A stretch of DNA of 64,000 nucleotides from contig NZ_JACOFR010000004.1 of the NCBI RefSeq assembly GCF_019455385.1, positions 310,001 through 374,000 on the forward strand, written 5' to 3'. The position numbers and the translations under genes were made by a program. Source of the DNA: Bradyrhizobium sp. BR 10289 (GTDB taxonomy: Bacteria > Pseudomonadota > Alphaproteobacteria > Rhizobiales > Xanthobacteraceae). Positions 8,480-17,351 of the stretch are shown in pieces (positions within the stretch are counted from its first letter, which is position 1; every line of letters starts with the position of its first letter). Below the pieces are notes generated by a model. That model was not told the origin of the DNA and searched no databases. It saw only the letters and a program-made list of their open reading frames with translations.

Positions 8480-8757
8480 CAAAGAGACGCTTCACCAGCG
8501 TTTGGGACGCAATCGAGGATACGCCGGCTGAGGCCGCGAACATGAAGCTCCGCTCCGAGCTGATGCTGGCGCTACGCGACCACATCGCCGGAATGAAGCT
8601 CAATCAGTCGGAGGCCGCGAAGCTGTTTGGTGTCACCCAGCCCCGCGTCTCCGACCTGATGCGCGGAAAGATCGAGCTGTTCGGGATCGATACCCTGGTC
8701 AATATGGCAGTCGCCGCTGGACTCAAGGTCGAAGTTCGGGTTTCAGAAGCGGCTTAG
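8476..8757 (+). CDS. HigA-like XRE antitoxin
   Basis: 93 residues. The C-terminal half holds a helix-turn-helix (LNQSEAAKLFGVTQPRVSDLMRGK) typical of HigA/XRE antitoxins. The N-terminal part (SVWDAIEDTPAEAANMKLRSELM) is the dimer and toxin-contact region seen in the DUF2384-free HigA2 group. It neutralises the upstream toxin and should repress the operon through the TATACAA palindrome. Its start overlaps the toxin stop. Confidence 0.88.
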   Translation: MTKRRFTSVWDAIEDTPAEAANMKLRSELMLALRDHIAGMKLNQSEAAKLFGVTQPRVSDLMRGKIELFGIDTLVNMAVAAGLKVEVRVSEAA

Positions 8758-8780
8758 GGCATGTGCCCCTGAACCAGAGC

Positions 8781-8800
8781 TAGAGGCTGCGAGGCCTCTA
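8781..8800 (+). promoter_or_regulatory. Short hairpin before the cyclodeaminase-family gene
   Basis: TAGAGGC (8781-8787) and GCCTCTA (8794-8800) form a perfect 7-bp stem with a 6-nt loop, starting 23 bp after the antitoxin stop. It has no T-run, so it is a weak terminator at best. It could equally be a structure in the leader of the next gene. Confidence 0.3.
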
Positions 8801-8817
8801 CCCATGAGGATTTTGCC

Positions 8818-9759
8818 TTGCACTTTGTCTCCGATACCGACGTCACCAAAGTTCTGACCTTTCCGATCCTCATTGCCGCGCTGGAAGAGGCGCACCGCCG
8901 GCCGAAGATGGAGGTGCTCGACGCCTTCCTGGGCGGCGAAGGGGCGCAATATGTCATCCGCAGCGCGGTCGATCGCGGCCGCTACATGGCGAGCAAGATG
9001 TTCACCAGCTTTCCGGCCAACCTGGCCGAAGGCAAGATGCCGGCGGTGCAGGCCGTCTGCGTGCTGTTCGACGGCACCAATGGCAAGCCGCTGGCGGCGA
9101 TGGACGGGACCGAGATCACGCATTGGCGCACCGCGGCCGATTCCGCGCTGGGCACGAAGCTGCTCGCCCCGCTCCATCCCGAGACGTTGCTGTGCGTCGG
9201 TGCCGGCGAGATGTCGGAATGGCTGATCCGGGGGCATCGCACCGTGCGGCCGTCGCTGCAACGGGTCCTGATCTGGAATCGGAGCGCGGACCGGGCGGAT
9301 GACCTCGCGAAGCGACTGGCGAAGGACGGCATCAGGGCGGAGACGATCGCAGATCTCGACGCGGCGACGCGCGAGGCGGACGTGATCACCGCCTGCACCC
9401 GCGCGCATCAACCGCTGATCAAGGGCCGCAATTTGCGACCTGGCACGCATCTGGACCTGGTCGGCGGCTACACGCCACAAACCCGCGAGGCGGATGACGA
9501 GGCCGCGAAGATGTCGCGAGTGTTCGTCGACATGCGGGAATCAGCCTTCCACGGCGTAGGTGACATCCTGCAACCGATCGCGAACGGCGCGATCAGCGAG
9601 AAAGACGTGCTCGGCGACCACTATGATCTCGCCAGCGGTCGCGTGCAGGGGCGCACGTCACCCTCGGACATCACGTTCTTCAAGAACGCGGGCGGCGGCC
9701 ATCTCGACCTCATGACCTGCGAGGCCGTGTTCAGGCAGCTCGGCACAAGGCTGGGTTAG
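8818..9759 (+). CDS. Ornithine cyclodeaminase / mu-crystallin family protein
   Basis: 313 residues. The NAD-binding region has the pattern LCVGAGEMSEWLIRGHR, and DLVGGYTPQTREADD and FKNAGGGHLDLMT are family blocks. Members include ornithine cyclodeaminase, alanine or arginine dehydrogenases and ketimine reductases; the substrate cannot be assigned here. The start is a TTG at 8818, six nt after a GAGGA ribosome-binding site. The nearest ATG (8804) is out of frame. It lies convergent to the FlgC-like gene, with 22 bp between the two stops. Confidence 0.87.
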   Translation: MHFVSDTDVTKVLTFPILIAALEEAHRRPKMEVLDAFLGGEGAQYVIRSAVDRGRYMASKMFTSFPANLAEGKMPAVQAVCVLFDGTNGKPLAAMDGTEITHWRTAADSALGTKLLAPLHPETLLCVGAGEMSEWLIRGHRTVRPSLQRVLIWNRSADRADDLAKRLAKDGIRAETIADLDAATREADVITACTRAHQPLIKGRNLRPGTHLDLVGGYTPQTREADDEAAKMSRVFVDMRESAFHGVGDILQPIANGAISEKDVLGDHYDLASGRVQGRTSPSDITFFKNAGGGHLDLMTCEAVFRQLGTRLG

Positions 9760-9781
9760 CCGCCCTTCTCCAGTGCGGCCA

Positions 9782-10213
9782 TCACGTCTTGATGTCGAGG
9801 AGTGTGTCTTGCGTTTCGGCGTAGGCTTGAATGACCTTCGCATTGGCAATGAAGCTGTACTTTGCGGTCGCCAGCTCAGCGAATTCGCTGACGAGATCGA
9901 CATTCGGCGCAGCGACCAGGCCATCCTGGTTTGCGAAGGGAGCGCTCGGGTCGGACTGCGCGGTGTAGCTCGGCGACACCGCCGAGACGGTCGCAAACGT
10001 ACCTCCAGGCGTCGAGGCGCTCGATTGGGAGACCTGATCGACGCGCAGTGGCACGTAAGCGGCGGGAAATGTCGGAGCGATGCCCGAATTGGTCGATCCG
10101 GCTGATGCCGGCAGCGGGCCGGTCGTCTGGGCGTTGGCGATGTTGCTCGCGGCCACGCTCACGCGCAGGCTGGCCGCGGACAATCCGGATGTCGCAATCG
10201 AAAGTATGCTCAT
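9782..10213 (-). CDS. FlgC-like flagellar rod-family protein, isolated gene
   Basis: 143 residues. The N-terminus MSILSIATSGLSAASLRVSV...ASNIANAQT is the flagellar rod/hook N-terminal signature. The C-terminus (VDLVSEFAELATAKYSFIANAKVI) matches the flagellar C-terminal domain of FlgC/FlgG proteins. AGGGGAC precedes ATG 10213. The frame stays open far upstream through the neighbouring dehydrogenase, but that extension is an artefact. No other flagellar gene is nearby and the central domain is short and Ser/Ala/Pro-rich, so it may be an orphan paralogue, not the main rod protein. Confidence 0.8.
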   Translation of the reverse strand: MSILSIATSGLSAASLRVSVAASNIANAQTTGPLPASAGSTNSGIAPTFPAAYVPLRVDQVSQSSASTPGGTFATVSAVSPSYTAQSDPSAPFANQDGLVAAPNVDLVSEFAELATAKYSFIANAKVIQAYAETQDTLLDIKT

Positions 10214-10329
10214 GTCCCCTGATTTACAGGACAAGTCATACCCGTTCCCTCGCGCCATCACTAAAATACGCCGGATTCCGTTTGCAGCCTCGTAACCAAC
10301 GACCGGCGTGCGACCGAACTCGGCGCGCC

Positions 10330-11379
10330 CTACCCCGGGGTCACACCAAAGGCCTGCTTGAAGCGCTCGGCATAGCGCGGCCAGACTTCGGGATTGATGA
10401 TGCGCGGCGGGCGCTTGCCGTCGAGCGCATCCAGCACCTGCTCGGCGGCGAGACGGCCCATGTTCCGGCGGGCCTCGATGGTGACGCCGGCGGTGTGCGG
10501 GCTCGCCAGCACGTTGTCGAACTTCAGCAGCGGATGCTCGGGCGGCGGCGGCTCCTTGGACCAGACGTCGAGGCCGGCACCGGCAATGCGCTTGTCGCGC
10601 AGCGCCTGGAGCAGCGCGTCCTCGTCGTGGATGAAGCCGCGCGCGGTGGTGATGAAATAGGCGTGCGGCTGCATCAGCGCGAACTCGCGCGTGCTGATCA
10701 TGTTGCGGCTGTTCTTGTCGAGCGGGCAGGAAATCGAGACGAAATCGGCACGGCGCAACAGCTCGTCGAGCTCGACCTTCTCGCCGCCCCGCTCGGCCAT
10801 TACCTCGGCAGTGAGGTAGGGATCGTAGGCCAGCACCTTCATGCCGAACAGGCCCTTGCAGAGCGCTGCAATGCGACGGCCGACATTGCCGAGGCCGATG
10901 ATGCCGACGGTCTTGTGCTCGATCTCGTTGCCGATGAGCTCGTTGCGGTTGACGTTGGAATCCCGGCGCAGCTTGCGATCGGACTGGATGATGCGCTTGG
11001 ACAGCGTCAGCATCATCGCCAGCGCATGCTCGGCGACGGAATGGGCATTGCCGCCGGACTGGTTGACGACCAGCACGCCCGCCTCCGTGCAGGCGTCGAC
11101 ATCGACGGGGTCGAAGCCCGCGCCATTGCTGGAAACCAGCAGCAGGTTCGGTGTACGCTTCAGGAGCGCAGCGTCGACATGGAAATGCGGCGCCAGCTCG
11201 TCGCGGGCCGCACCGATCTGGTAGACGTGGGCGGCACTCAGGATCGGCGCGTAGAAATCTTCGGAGCTCTCGTTCTCGATGCGGTCGAGCCGGACGTCGG
11301 GCCGCGCCTTCAGGATGTCGATATAGATCGGATTGGCCAGATATTTGACATAGAAGACGCGCTTGCTGTTCACGGACAT
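10330..11379 (-). CDS. D-isomer-specific 2-hydroxyacid dehydrogenase (SerA-like)
   Basis: 349 residues. The NAD-binding Rossmann domain has TVGIIGLGNVGRRIAALCKG. The catalytic set Arg (TTARGF), Glu (LDVWSKEPPPPEHPLL) and His (SPHTAGVT) is present, as in D-3-phosphoglycerate and hydroxypyruvate dehydrogenases. No ACT domain follows, so it is the short form. It is divergent from a two-gene ThDP decarboxylase with a 246-bp shared upstream region containing TTGACA at 11540-11545. A 2-oxoacid reductase paired with a 2-oxoacid decarboxylase suggests a linked pathway, but the substrate is unknown. Confidence 0.88.
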   Translation of the reverse strand: MSVNSKRVFYVKYLANPIYIDILKARPDVRLDRIENESSEDFYAPILSAAHVYQIGAARDELAPHFHVDAALLKRTPNLLLVSSNGAGFDPVDVDACTEAGVLVVNQSGGNAHSVAEHALAMMLTLSKRIIQSDRKLRRDSNVNRNELIGNEIEHKTVGIIGLGNVGRRIAALCKGLFGMKVLAYDPYLTAEVMAERGGEKVELDELLRRADFVSISCPLDKNSRNMISTREFALMQPHAYFITTARGFIHDEDALLQALRDKRIAGAGLDVWSKEPPPPEHPLLKFDNVLASPHTAGVTIEARRNMGRLAAEQVLDALDGKRPPRIINPEVWPRYAERFKQAFGVTPG

Positions 11380-11625
11380 CAGGACCCTTCCGGCTCTCTC
11401 GCGGAGACCCGCAAGGCGCCAGCGCGATCCGCGCTCCGTCCATGCGTCCCTCCCGCTTTCTCGTTGTCGCCGCTTATGGCATGGCGATGCCGGCCACGGC
11501 AGGCCGTCTGGCGCAGATCACGGTGCCGGCCCGGACATGTTGACAATCCCGCGGCCTGCGTCAAGTTCGTCAGATCGCCGCGACGGCCAGAACCAAGAAG
11601 CATGCGCGGCGCGAGGGAGAACGCA

Positions 11626-12186
11626 ATGGCGATTGCGGAGCAGCAGGCCCAGGCGGCACAGGGGTCCAGCGAAACAAGCTGGCACAGCATCGTCCTGCAG
11701 ACCCTGAAGCGGAACGAGATCAGCCTGATCCCTTACGTGCCCGACCGCGTGCTGACGCCGCTGATCAAGAATCTGCACGCAGATCCCTTCTTCACCACCT
11801 TTGCCACCGCCCGCGAGGAGGAGGCCGTCGGCATCGTCTCCGGTGCATGGATGGGCGGAAGGCGCGGCGCGGTGCTGATGCAGACCTCGGGCTTTGCCAC
11901 GCTCGCCAACGTGCTGGCCTCGCTCGCCGTGCCCTATCAGATCCCGCTGATCATGTTCGTCTCCGAGCGTGGCACGCTCGGCGAGTTCAATTACGGCCAG
12001 TCGCTGGTCTGCCGCACCATGCGCCCGGTGCTGGACTCGCTGGCGCTGGAGCACCACACCATCACACGGCTCGACGAGCTCGAATTCATCGCCGATCGCT
12101 CGGTCAAGCAGGCCGTGACCACGCAGGCGCCGGTGGCGCTGATCCTCAACCCGCTGCTGACCGGCGGCAAGACCTTCGACAAGTGA
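11626..12186 (+). CDS. ThDP-dependent decarboxylase, alpha (Pyr-domain) subunit, ComD/sulfopyruvate decarboxylase type
   Basis: 186 residues. It contains the pyrimidine-binding half of a ThDP enzyme: FTTFATAREEEAVGIVSGAWMGG carries the catalytic Glu of this fold, followed by LMQTSGFATLANVLASL. Family members are the alpha chains of sulfopyruvate decarboxylase and related phosphonopyruvate decarboxylases. GAGGGAGA precedes ATG 11626. The beta subunit follows 8 bp later. Whether the substrate is sulfopyruvate or another 2-oxoacid cannot be decided from sequence; no other sulfonate gene is nearby. Confidence 0.82.
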   Translation: MAIAEQQAQAAQGSSETSWHSIVLQTLKRNEISLIPYVPDRVLTPLIKNLHADPFFTTFATAREEEAVGIVSGAWMGGRRGAVLMQTSGFATLANVLASLAVPYQIPLIMFVSERGTLGEFNYGQSLVCRTMRPVLDSLALEHHTITRLDELEFIADRSVKQAVTTQAPVALILNPLLTGGKTFDK

Positions 12187-12194
12187 GATCAGCC

Positions 12195-12791
12195 ATGACC
12201 ACGCGCAATACCAAGGTGATGAACCGCTTCGACGTGACCACGCGCCTGATCGCAAAGCTCAAGCACGAGGAAGCCGTAGTCGGCGGCATCGGCAACACCA
12301 ATTTCGACCTCTGGGCCGCCGGCCATCGCCCGCAGAACTTCTACATGCTGGGCAGCATGGGTCTCGCCTTCCCGATCGCGCTCGGCGTGGCGCTGGCGCA
12401 ACCGGACCGGCGCGTCTTTGCGCTCGAAGGCGATGGCTCACTGCTGATGCAGCTCGGCGCGCTCTCGACCATTGCGAGCTTGAAGCCGAAGAACCTGATC
12501 ATGATCGTGATGGACAACGGCATCTACCAGATCACCGGTTCGCAGCCGACCCCGGCAGCACACGTCGCCGACATCGTCGGCATCGCCGCCGCTTCGGGGC
12601 TCGCCAGGAGTTCCTGGGCCGCGGACGAAGAGGATTTCGAGCGGCTGGTCGACGAGGCGATGGCCGCCGCCGAGCCCAGCCTGATCGCAGTTCGGATCGA
12701 CGACAAGCCGGGCGTCGGCACCACCCGCAGGGATCCCGTACAGATCCGGGAACGCTTCATGCACGGTCTTGGCGTGCGCGAGCCGCTTTAA
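12195..12791 (+). CDS. ThDP-dependent decarboxylase, beta (PP-domain) subunit, ComE type
   Basis: 198 residues. It contains the diphosphate-binding half with GDGSLLMQLGALSTIA...VMDNGIYQITGS, the GDG-X(~25)-N ThDP/Mg motif. YMLGSMGLAFPIALGVALA matches ComE and phosphonopyruvate decarboxylase C-terminal halves. Together with the preceding gene it makes a complete split decarboxylase. The two are co-transcribed, being 8 bp apart on the same strand. Confidence 0.83.
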   Translation: MTTRNTKVMNRFDVTTRLIAKLKHEEAVVGGIGNTNFDLWAAGHRPQNFYMLGSMGLAFPIALGVALAQPDRRVFALEGDGSLLMQLGALSTIASLKPKNLIMIVMDNGIYQITGSQPTPAAHVADIVGIAAASGLARSSWAADEEDFERLVDEAMAAAEPSLIAVRIDDKPGVGTTRRDPVQIRERFMHGLGVREPL

Positions 12792-12868
12792 CGTTTCGTC
12801 ATTAACTACACGGCGATCTGATCCTCCCGCCGCAACGGGCTGTCGCGATTCTGTGCTATCGGGACCGG

Positions 12869-13246
12869 ATGTCGATTTTTGTTCGTTGTTTTGCCTGGCT
12901 GCTCGCCGCCGCCGTCACCTTCGCGACCCTGGGGCCGCCGGGCCTGCGGCCCCATTCCGACCTCGGACAGGACGGCGAGCACGCGGTTGCCTTCGTCCTG
13001 GTTGGCCTCGCCTTCGGCCTCGCTTACCGGCAGCGGCGCCTCGCGGTGACGGCCATCGCGGTGGTCCTGATCGGCGTGCTCGAGCTGATGCAGTTCTGGG
13101 CGCCGGGCCGGCATGCGCGGCTGGAGGATTTTCTGGTCGATGCCGCCACCGCCTGCGCCGGCTTTGCGCTCGCGGCCATCGCCGACTGGGCCGTGACGCG
13201 GCTTCGCGCCAGCTTCGCCGTTACAAGCGAAGGCCCCGCGGAGTAA
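12869..13246 (+). CDS. VanZ-like family membrane protein
   Basis: 125 residues with about four hydrophobic segments. HVE-like VanZ landmarks are visible: DGEHAVAFVLVGLAFGLAY, then VLELMQFWAPGRHARLEDFLVDAATACAGF, which carries the conserved E-Q...R...D/N positions of VanZ. Function of most VanZ-like proteins is unknown. The stop lies inside a GC-rich hairpin. Confidence 0.7.
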   Translation: MSIFVRCFAWLLAAAVTFATLGPPGLRPHSDLGQDGEHAVAFVLVGLAFGLAYRQRRLAVTAIAVVLIGVLELMQFWAPGRHARLEDFLVDAATACAGFALAAIADWAVTRLRASFAVTSEGPAE

Positions 13247-13260
13247 CGCTCCGCAGGGCC
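13232..13260. terminator. GC-rich hairpin between convergent genes
   Basis: GGCCCCGCGGAG (13232-13243) and CTCCGCAGGGCC (13249-13260) pair with one mismatch around the vanZ-like stop codon. There is no clear T-run on either side. The position between two convergent genes fits a bidirectional terminator. Confidence 0.45.
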
Positions 13261-13289
13261 GGTCTCTCTCAAGTCGAGGCTTGCGCCGA

Positions 13290-13673
13290 TCAGTCGATGA
13301 TCTTGACGACGCGGCGGGTGCGCGGCTCGACGATCACGCGGCGGTCGTTGACGACCGCATAGCGATATTCGGTGTAGTTCGGCACGGGACGCAGTACCAC
13401 GGTCGGCGGCAGCGGTTCGCCGACCACGACGCGCTCGTGGACCACGACGGAATCATCGCGCGGGATTCCGCCGAGCACCGCATTCGGAATTTCCAATCCA
13501 GCGCCGACCGCCGCACCGACGGTGCCGCCGACCATCGCGCCGATCGGGCCGCCAATGTCGCCGCCCGCGCGCGCGCCGTCCCGGGCGCCCTGCTCGGTCG
13601 TCGACTGGGCAAAGGCTGCGCTCGACGCCAGCAGCGAGGCGGCAGCCAACGTAATCGCAAGACGGGTCTTCAT
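13290..13673 (-). CDS. Exported small protein with glycine-zipper and DUF1236-like C-terminus
   Basis: 127 residues. A signal peptide (MKTRLAITLAAASLLASSAAFAQ) is followed by a glycine-rich segment (GGPIGAMVGGTVGAAVGAGL) resembling a glycine zipper. The C-terminal block YRYAVVNDRRVIVEPRTRRVVKIID matches the DUF1236 type common in Bradyrhizobium. It probably sits in the periplasm or envelope. GGAGAG precedes ATG 13673. The frame is open upstream into the frame-shifted glxR, but the two are separate genes. Confidence 0.82.
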   Translation of the reverse strand: MKTRLAITLAAASLLASSAAFAQSTTEQGARDGARAGGDIGGPIGAMVGGTVGAAVGAGLEIPNAVLGGIPRDDSVVVHERVVVGEPLPPTVVLRPVPNYTEYRYAVVNDRRVIVEPRTRRVVKIID

Positions 13674-13788
13674 GTCTACACTCTCCAGTGTTTGTTGATG
13701 CGCCTTCAACCGCGAGACCGGAGCATTGTTCCAGTTCCGCTGCGGCGAAAATGCACCCACACCCGGAAGAGTGTTACCGCGTAACAAT

Positions 13789-14675
13789 TCAGGTCGCTGC
13801 GATCTGGTGGCCCGCCATGAGTTCCAGCGCACGGAGCATCGCCGAATGATCCCAGGCCTTGCCGCCATGCGCGGCACAGGACGAGAACAATTGCTGCGCC
13901 ACCGCCGTGCTCGGCAATGAGAGGCCGAGCGCACGCGCGCCTTCGAGCGCGAGGTTGAGATCCTTCTGGTGCAGCTCGATGCGGAACCCGGATCGAAATT
14001 GCGCTTCACCATGCGCTCGCCATGCACTTCGAGAATCCGCGAGGAGGCAAATCCGCCCATCAGGGCTTTCCGCACCAAGGCGGGATTCGCCCCGGCCTTG
14101 GACGCGAACAGCAGTGCTTCGCTCACCGCCTCGATCGTCAGCGCGACGATGATCTGGTTGGCGACCTTGGTGGTCTGGCCGTCGCCGTTGGCGCCGACAT
14201 GCGTGACGTTCTTGCCCATCCTGTCGAAGACCGGCTTCATGGTGCCGAAGGCGCGCTCGGGACCGCCGACCATGATGGTGAGGCTCGCAGCTTTCGCACC
14301 GACTTCGCCGCCCGACACCGGCGCGTCGAGATAATCCGCGCCGAGCGCTTCGATCTTCCTGGCGAATTCCTTCGTCGCCAGCGGCGAGATCGAGCTCATG
14401 TCGACGACGATCTTGCCCTTGGAGATGCCGCTCGCAACGCCGTCCTTGCCGAACAGGACGGCCTCCACATGCGGCGTATCCGGCACCATGATGATGACGG
14501 CATCCGCCTCCTCCGCGACCTCCCTGGCCGATTTGCAGGAGATGCCGCCGGCAGAGATCAATTCGGGCGCGACCGGTGCGACGTCATGCAGGAGCACGCG
14601 ATGGCCTGCGGCAAGGAGATGGCCGGCCATCGGCCGTCCCATAGTGCCAAGTCCGATGAAGCCGATGTCGATCAT
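13789..14675 (-). pseudogene. glxR: Tartronate semialdehyde reductase, broken by a one-base deletion
   Basis: From ATG 14675 the reading frame matches the family: MIDIGFIGLGTMGRPMAGHL, then VSGGEVGAKAASLTIMVGG and NQIIVALTIEAVSEAL. After NFDPG it goes out of register. Moving by one base at about 13984-13990 restores FRIELHQKDLNLALEGARALGL...KAWDHSAMLRALELMAGH and a stop at 13789-13791. The total of 887 nt is one short of 296 codons. The enzyme reduces tartronate semialdehyde to D-glycerate after Gcl and Hyi in the same operon, 13 bp downstream of hyi. It is either a true frameshift mutation or a base-calling error. Confidence 0.88.
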
Positions 14676-14688
14676 GTCTTTGATTTCC

Positions 14689-15474
14689 TCAAGTCTCAAA
14701 CGTCTGCGCGGCGTGCCAGGACAGGCCTTCCAGCGTCGTGGTGCGCGGCTTGTATTCGCAGCCGATCCAACCGCGATAACCGATCGCGTCGAGATGGCGG
14801 AACAAGAAGGGATAGTTGATCTCGCCCGTGCCCGGCTCGTTGCGGCCGGGATTGTCGGCCAGCTGGATGTGGGCGATCTCTGGCAGATATTCCTGCATGG
14901 TGCGGGCGAGATCGCCCTCCATGATCTGCATGTGATAGATGTCGTACTGGATGAACAGATTGTTCGATCGGACCTCGGAGATCAGCTGCACCGCCTGCTC
15001 GGTGCCGTTGAGGTAGAAGCCGGGAATGTCGAGCGTGTTGATCGGCTCGACCAGCAGCTTGATGTTTTCGCGCGCCAGCGTCGAGGCGGCAAAGCGCAAA
15101 TTGCCGACCAGCGTCTCTTGCAACTCGCGCGGATCGGCATCGACAGGCGCGATGCCGACGAGGCAGTTGAGCTGGTCGCAATCGAGCGCCTTGGCATAAT
15201 CGATGGCACGGAACACGCCGTCGCGAAATTCAGCGGTGCGATCGGGCAGGATCGCAATGCCGCGCTCGCCGCCGGCCCAGTTGCCGGCGGGCAGATTGTG
15301 CAGCACCTGGGTCAGCCCATGGGATTCGAGCTGCTCGCGGAGCTGCGCCTTGTCGAAGTCGTAGGGGAAGAGATATTCGACCCCGGCAAAGCCCGCCGAT
15401 TTCGCCGCGGCAAAGCGGTCGATGAACGGCATCTCGTTGAAGAGCATGGTGAGGTTGGCGGCGAATTTCGGCAT
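14689..15474 (-). CDS. hyi: Hydroxypyruvate isomerase
   Basis: 261 residues, TIM-barrel xylose-isomerase-like fold. The start MPKFAANLTMLFNEMPF is characteristic of Hyi and OtnI, with LLVEPINTLDIPGFYLN, YDIYHMQIMEGD and a C-terminal GCEYKP providing conserved acidic metal and catalytic residues. It interconverts hydroxypyruvate and tartronate semialdehyde in the cytoplasm. It sits between gcl (11 bp upstream) and glxR (13 bp downstream) on the minus strand, forming the glyoxylate-to-glycerate operon. Confidence 0.92.
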   Translation of the reverse strand: MPKFAANLTMLFNEMPFIDRFAAAKSAGFAGVEYLFPYDFDKAQLREQLESHGLTQVLHNLPAGNWAGGERGIAILPDRTAEFRDGVFRAIDYAKALDCDQLNCLVGIAPVDADPRELQETLVGNLRFAASTLARENIKLLVEPINTLDIPGFYLNGTEQAVQLISEVRSNNLFIQYDIYHMQIMEGDLARTMQEYLPEIAHIQLADNPGRNEPGTGEINYPFLFRHLDAIGYRGWIGCEYKPRTTTLEGLSWHAAQTFET

Positions 15475-15485
15475 GGTGCGCTCCC

Positions 15486-17276
15486 CTATTCCGCCGGCTG
15501 AAGCACGCCGGGCTTCTTGACCCCGACCTCGTCGAGAGGAAGATCCAGCACCTCCTCGAACTCGACGATGTTGTCGATCTCGGTCCCCATCGCGATGTTG
15601 GTGACGCGCTCGAGGATGAACTCGACCACCACGGGGACGCGATGCCTGGCCATCAATTCGCGCGCGGTGGCGAACGCGGCCTGCGTGTCCTTGGGATCAG
15701 TGACGCGGATCGCCTTGCAGCCGAGGCCTTCGGCGACCGCGACATGATCGACACCGTAGACGCCGATCTCGGGCGCGTTGATGTTCTCGAAGGAGAGCTG
15801 GACGTGATAGTCCATCTCAAAACCGCGCTGGGCCTGGCGGATCAGGCCGAGATAGGAATTGTTCACGACGACGTGGATGTAGGGCAGATTGAACTGCGCG
15901 CCGACCGCGAGCTCCTCGATCAGGAACTGGAAGTCGTAGTCGCCGGAGAGCGCGACGATCTCGCGATCCGGACACGCCGCGCGCACCCCGAGCGCAGCAG
16001 GCAATGTCCAGCCGAGCGGGCCCGCCTGCCCGGCATTGATCCAGTTGCGCGGCTTGTAGACGCCGAGGAACTGGGCGCCCGCGATCTGCGACAGACCGAT
16101 CACCGTGACATAGGTGGTGTCGCGGCCGAATGCCTTGTTCATCTCCTCATAGACGCGCTGCGGCTTGATCGGGACGTTGTCGAAATGGCTCTTGCGCAGC
16201 ATGGTCTTCTTGCGGTCGCGGCAGGAAGCTGGCCACGCCTGGCGTTCGCGGAGCCTGCCGGAACGTCGCCACTCCCTGGCAACGCCAACGAAGAGCTCGA
16301 GCGCGGCCTTGGCGTCCGAGACGATGCCGAGATCGGGGTTGAACACGCGGCCGATCTGGGTCGGCTCGATATCGACATGCACGAAGGTGCGGCCCTTCGT
16401 GTAGGTCTCGACCGAACCGGTGTGGCGGTTGGCCCAGCGGTTGCCGATGCCGAGCACGAAATCGGATTCCAGCAGCGTGGCGTTGCCGTAGCGGTGGCTG
16501 GTCTGGAGCCCGACCATGCCGGCCATCAGCACGTGATCGTCGGGAATGGCGCCCCACCCCATCAGCGTCGGGACGACAGGCACGTTGGCGATCTCGGCGA
16601 ACTCGACCAGCAGGTCCGAAGCATCGGCGTTGATGATGCCGCCGCCGGCAACGATCAGCGGACGCTCGGCGGCGTTGAGCATCTCCAGGGCCTTCTCGAC
16701 CTGCCTGCGCGTCGCGGTAGGCTTGTAGACCGGCAGCGGTTCATAGATCTCGTCGTCGAACTCGATCTCGGCGAGCTGCACGTCGAGCGGCAGATCGATC
16801 AGCACCGGGCCCGGCCGGCCCGAGCGCATCACATGAAAGGCCTGGCTGAATACGCGCGGCACCAGCGCCGGCTCGCGCACCGTCACCGCCCATTTGGTCA
16901 CGGGTTTTGCGATCGACTCGATGTCGACGGCCTGGAAGTCCTCCTTGTAGAGCCGCGCGCGTGGCGCCTGGCCGGTGATGCAGAGGATCGGAATCGAATC
17001 GGCGATCGCCGAATAGAGCCCGGTGATCATGTCGGTGCCGGCCGGACCCGAGGTGCCGATGCAGACGCCGATATTGCCGGCCTTGGCCCGCGTATAGCCC
17101 TCGGCCATGTGCGAGGCGCCCTCGACATGGCGCGCCAGGATATGGCGGATCGAGCCGCGCTTCTTCAGCGCCGAGTAAAGCGGATTGATCGCGGCCCCGG
17201 GAACGCCGAAGGCAGTCGAGACGCCTTCCTTCTCCAGGATACGCACGGCCGCATCGACAGCTCGCATCTTCGCCAT
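15486..17276 (-). CDS. gcl: Glyoxylate carboligase (tartronate-semialdehyde synthase)
   Basis: 596 residues, three-domain ThDP enzyme. [14 protein letters not shown] places Val51 where other ThDP enzymes have the catalytic Glu, as in E. coli Gcl. The C-terminal half has [23 protein letters not shown] (ThDP/Mg motif), and [25 protein letters not shown] is highly Gcl-specific. It condenses two glyoxylates to tartronate semialdehyde and CO2. It is the first gene of gcl-hyi-glxR. A strong inverted repeat lies about 75-103 bp upstream of the start. Confidence 0.95.
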   Translation of the reverse strand: MAKMRAVDAAVRILEKEGVSTAFGVPGAAINPLYSALKKRGSIRHILARHVEGASHMAEGYTRAKAGNIGVCIGTSGPAGTDMITGLYSAIADSIPILCITGQAPRARLYKEDFQAVDIESIAKPVTKWAVTVREPALVPRVFSQAFHVMRSGRPGPVLIDLPLDVQLAEIEFDDEIYEPLPVYKPTATRRQVEKALEMLNAAERPLIVAGGGIINADASDLLVEFAEIANVPVVPTLMGWGAIPDDHVLMAGMVGLQTSHRYGNATLLESDFVLGIGNRWANRHTGSVETYTKGRTFVHVDIEPTQIGRVFNPDLGIVSDAKAALELFVGVAREWRRSGRLRERQAWPASCRDRKKTMLRKSHFDNVPIKPQRVYEEMNKAFGRDTTYVTVIGLSQIAGAQFLGVYKPRNWINAGQAGPLGWTLPAALGVRAACPDREIVALSGDYDFQFLIEELAVGAQFNLPYIHVVVNNSYLGLIRQAQRGFEMDYHVQLSFENINAPEIGVYGVDHVAVAEGLGCKAIRVTDPKDTQAAFATARELMARHRVPVVVEFILERVTNIAMGTEIDNIVEFEEVLDLPLDEVGVKKPGVLQPAE

Positions 17277-17351
17277 ATCGGACCTCGCTTGGTTAGTCAG
17301 CGAGCGAGATCATCAGGCGTGCAGAATCCGATCTCAACGAGATCGATTTTA

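Noticed and set aside
9782..11443. A single long minus-strand frame joining the FlgC-like gene and the region of the dehydrogenase gene
   Set aside because: The FlgC part starts at a good ATG with its own ribosome-binding site at 10213; the upstream part is the wrong frame of the dehydrogenase gene.
13290..14699. Apparent 469-residue fusion of a GlxR-like enzyme with a DUF1236-like protein
   Set aside because: The fusion is an effect of the one-base frameshift; the DUF1236-like part has its own signal peptide and start at 13673.
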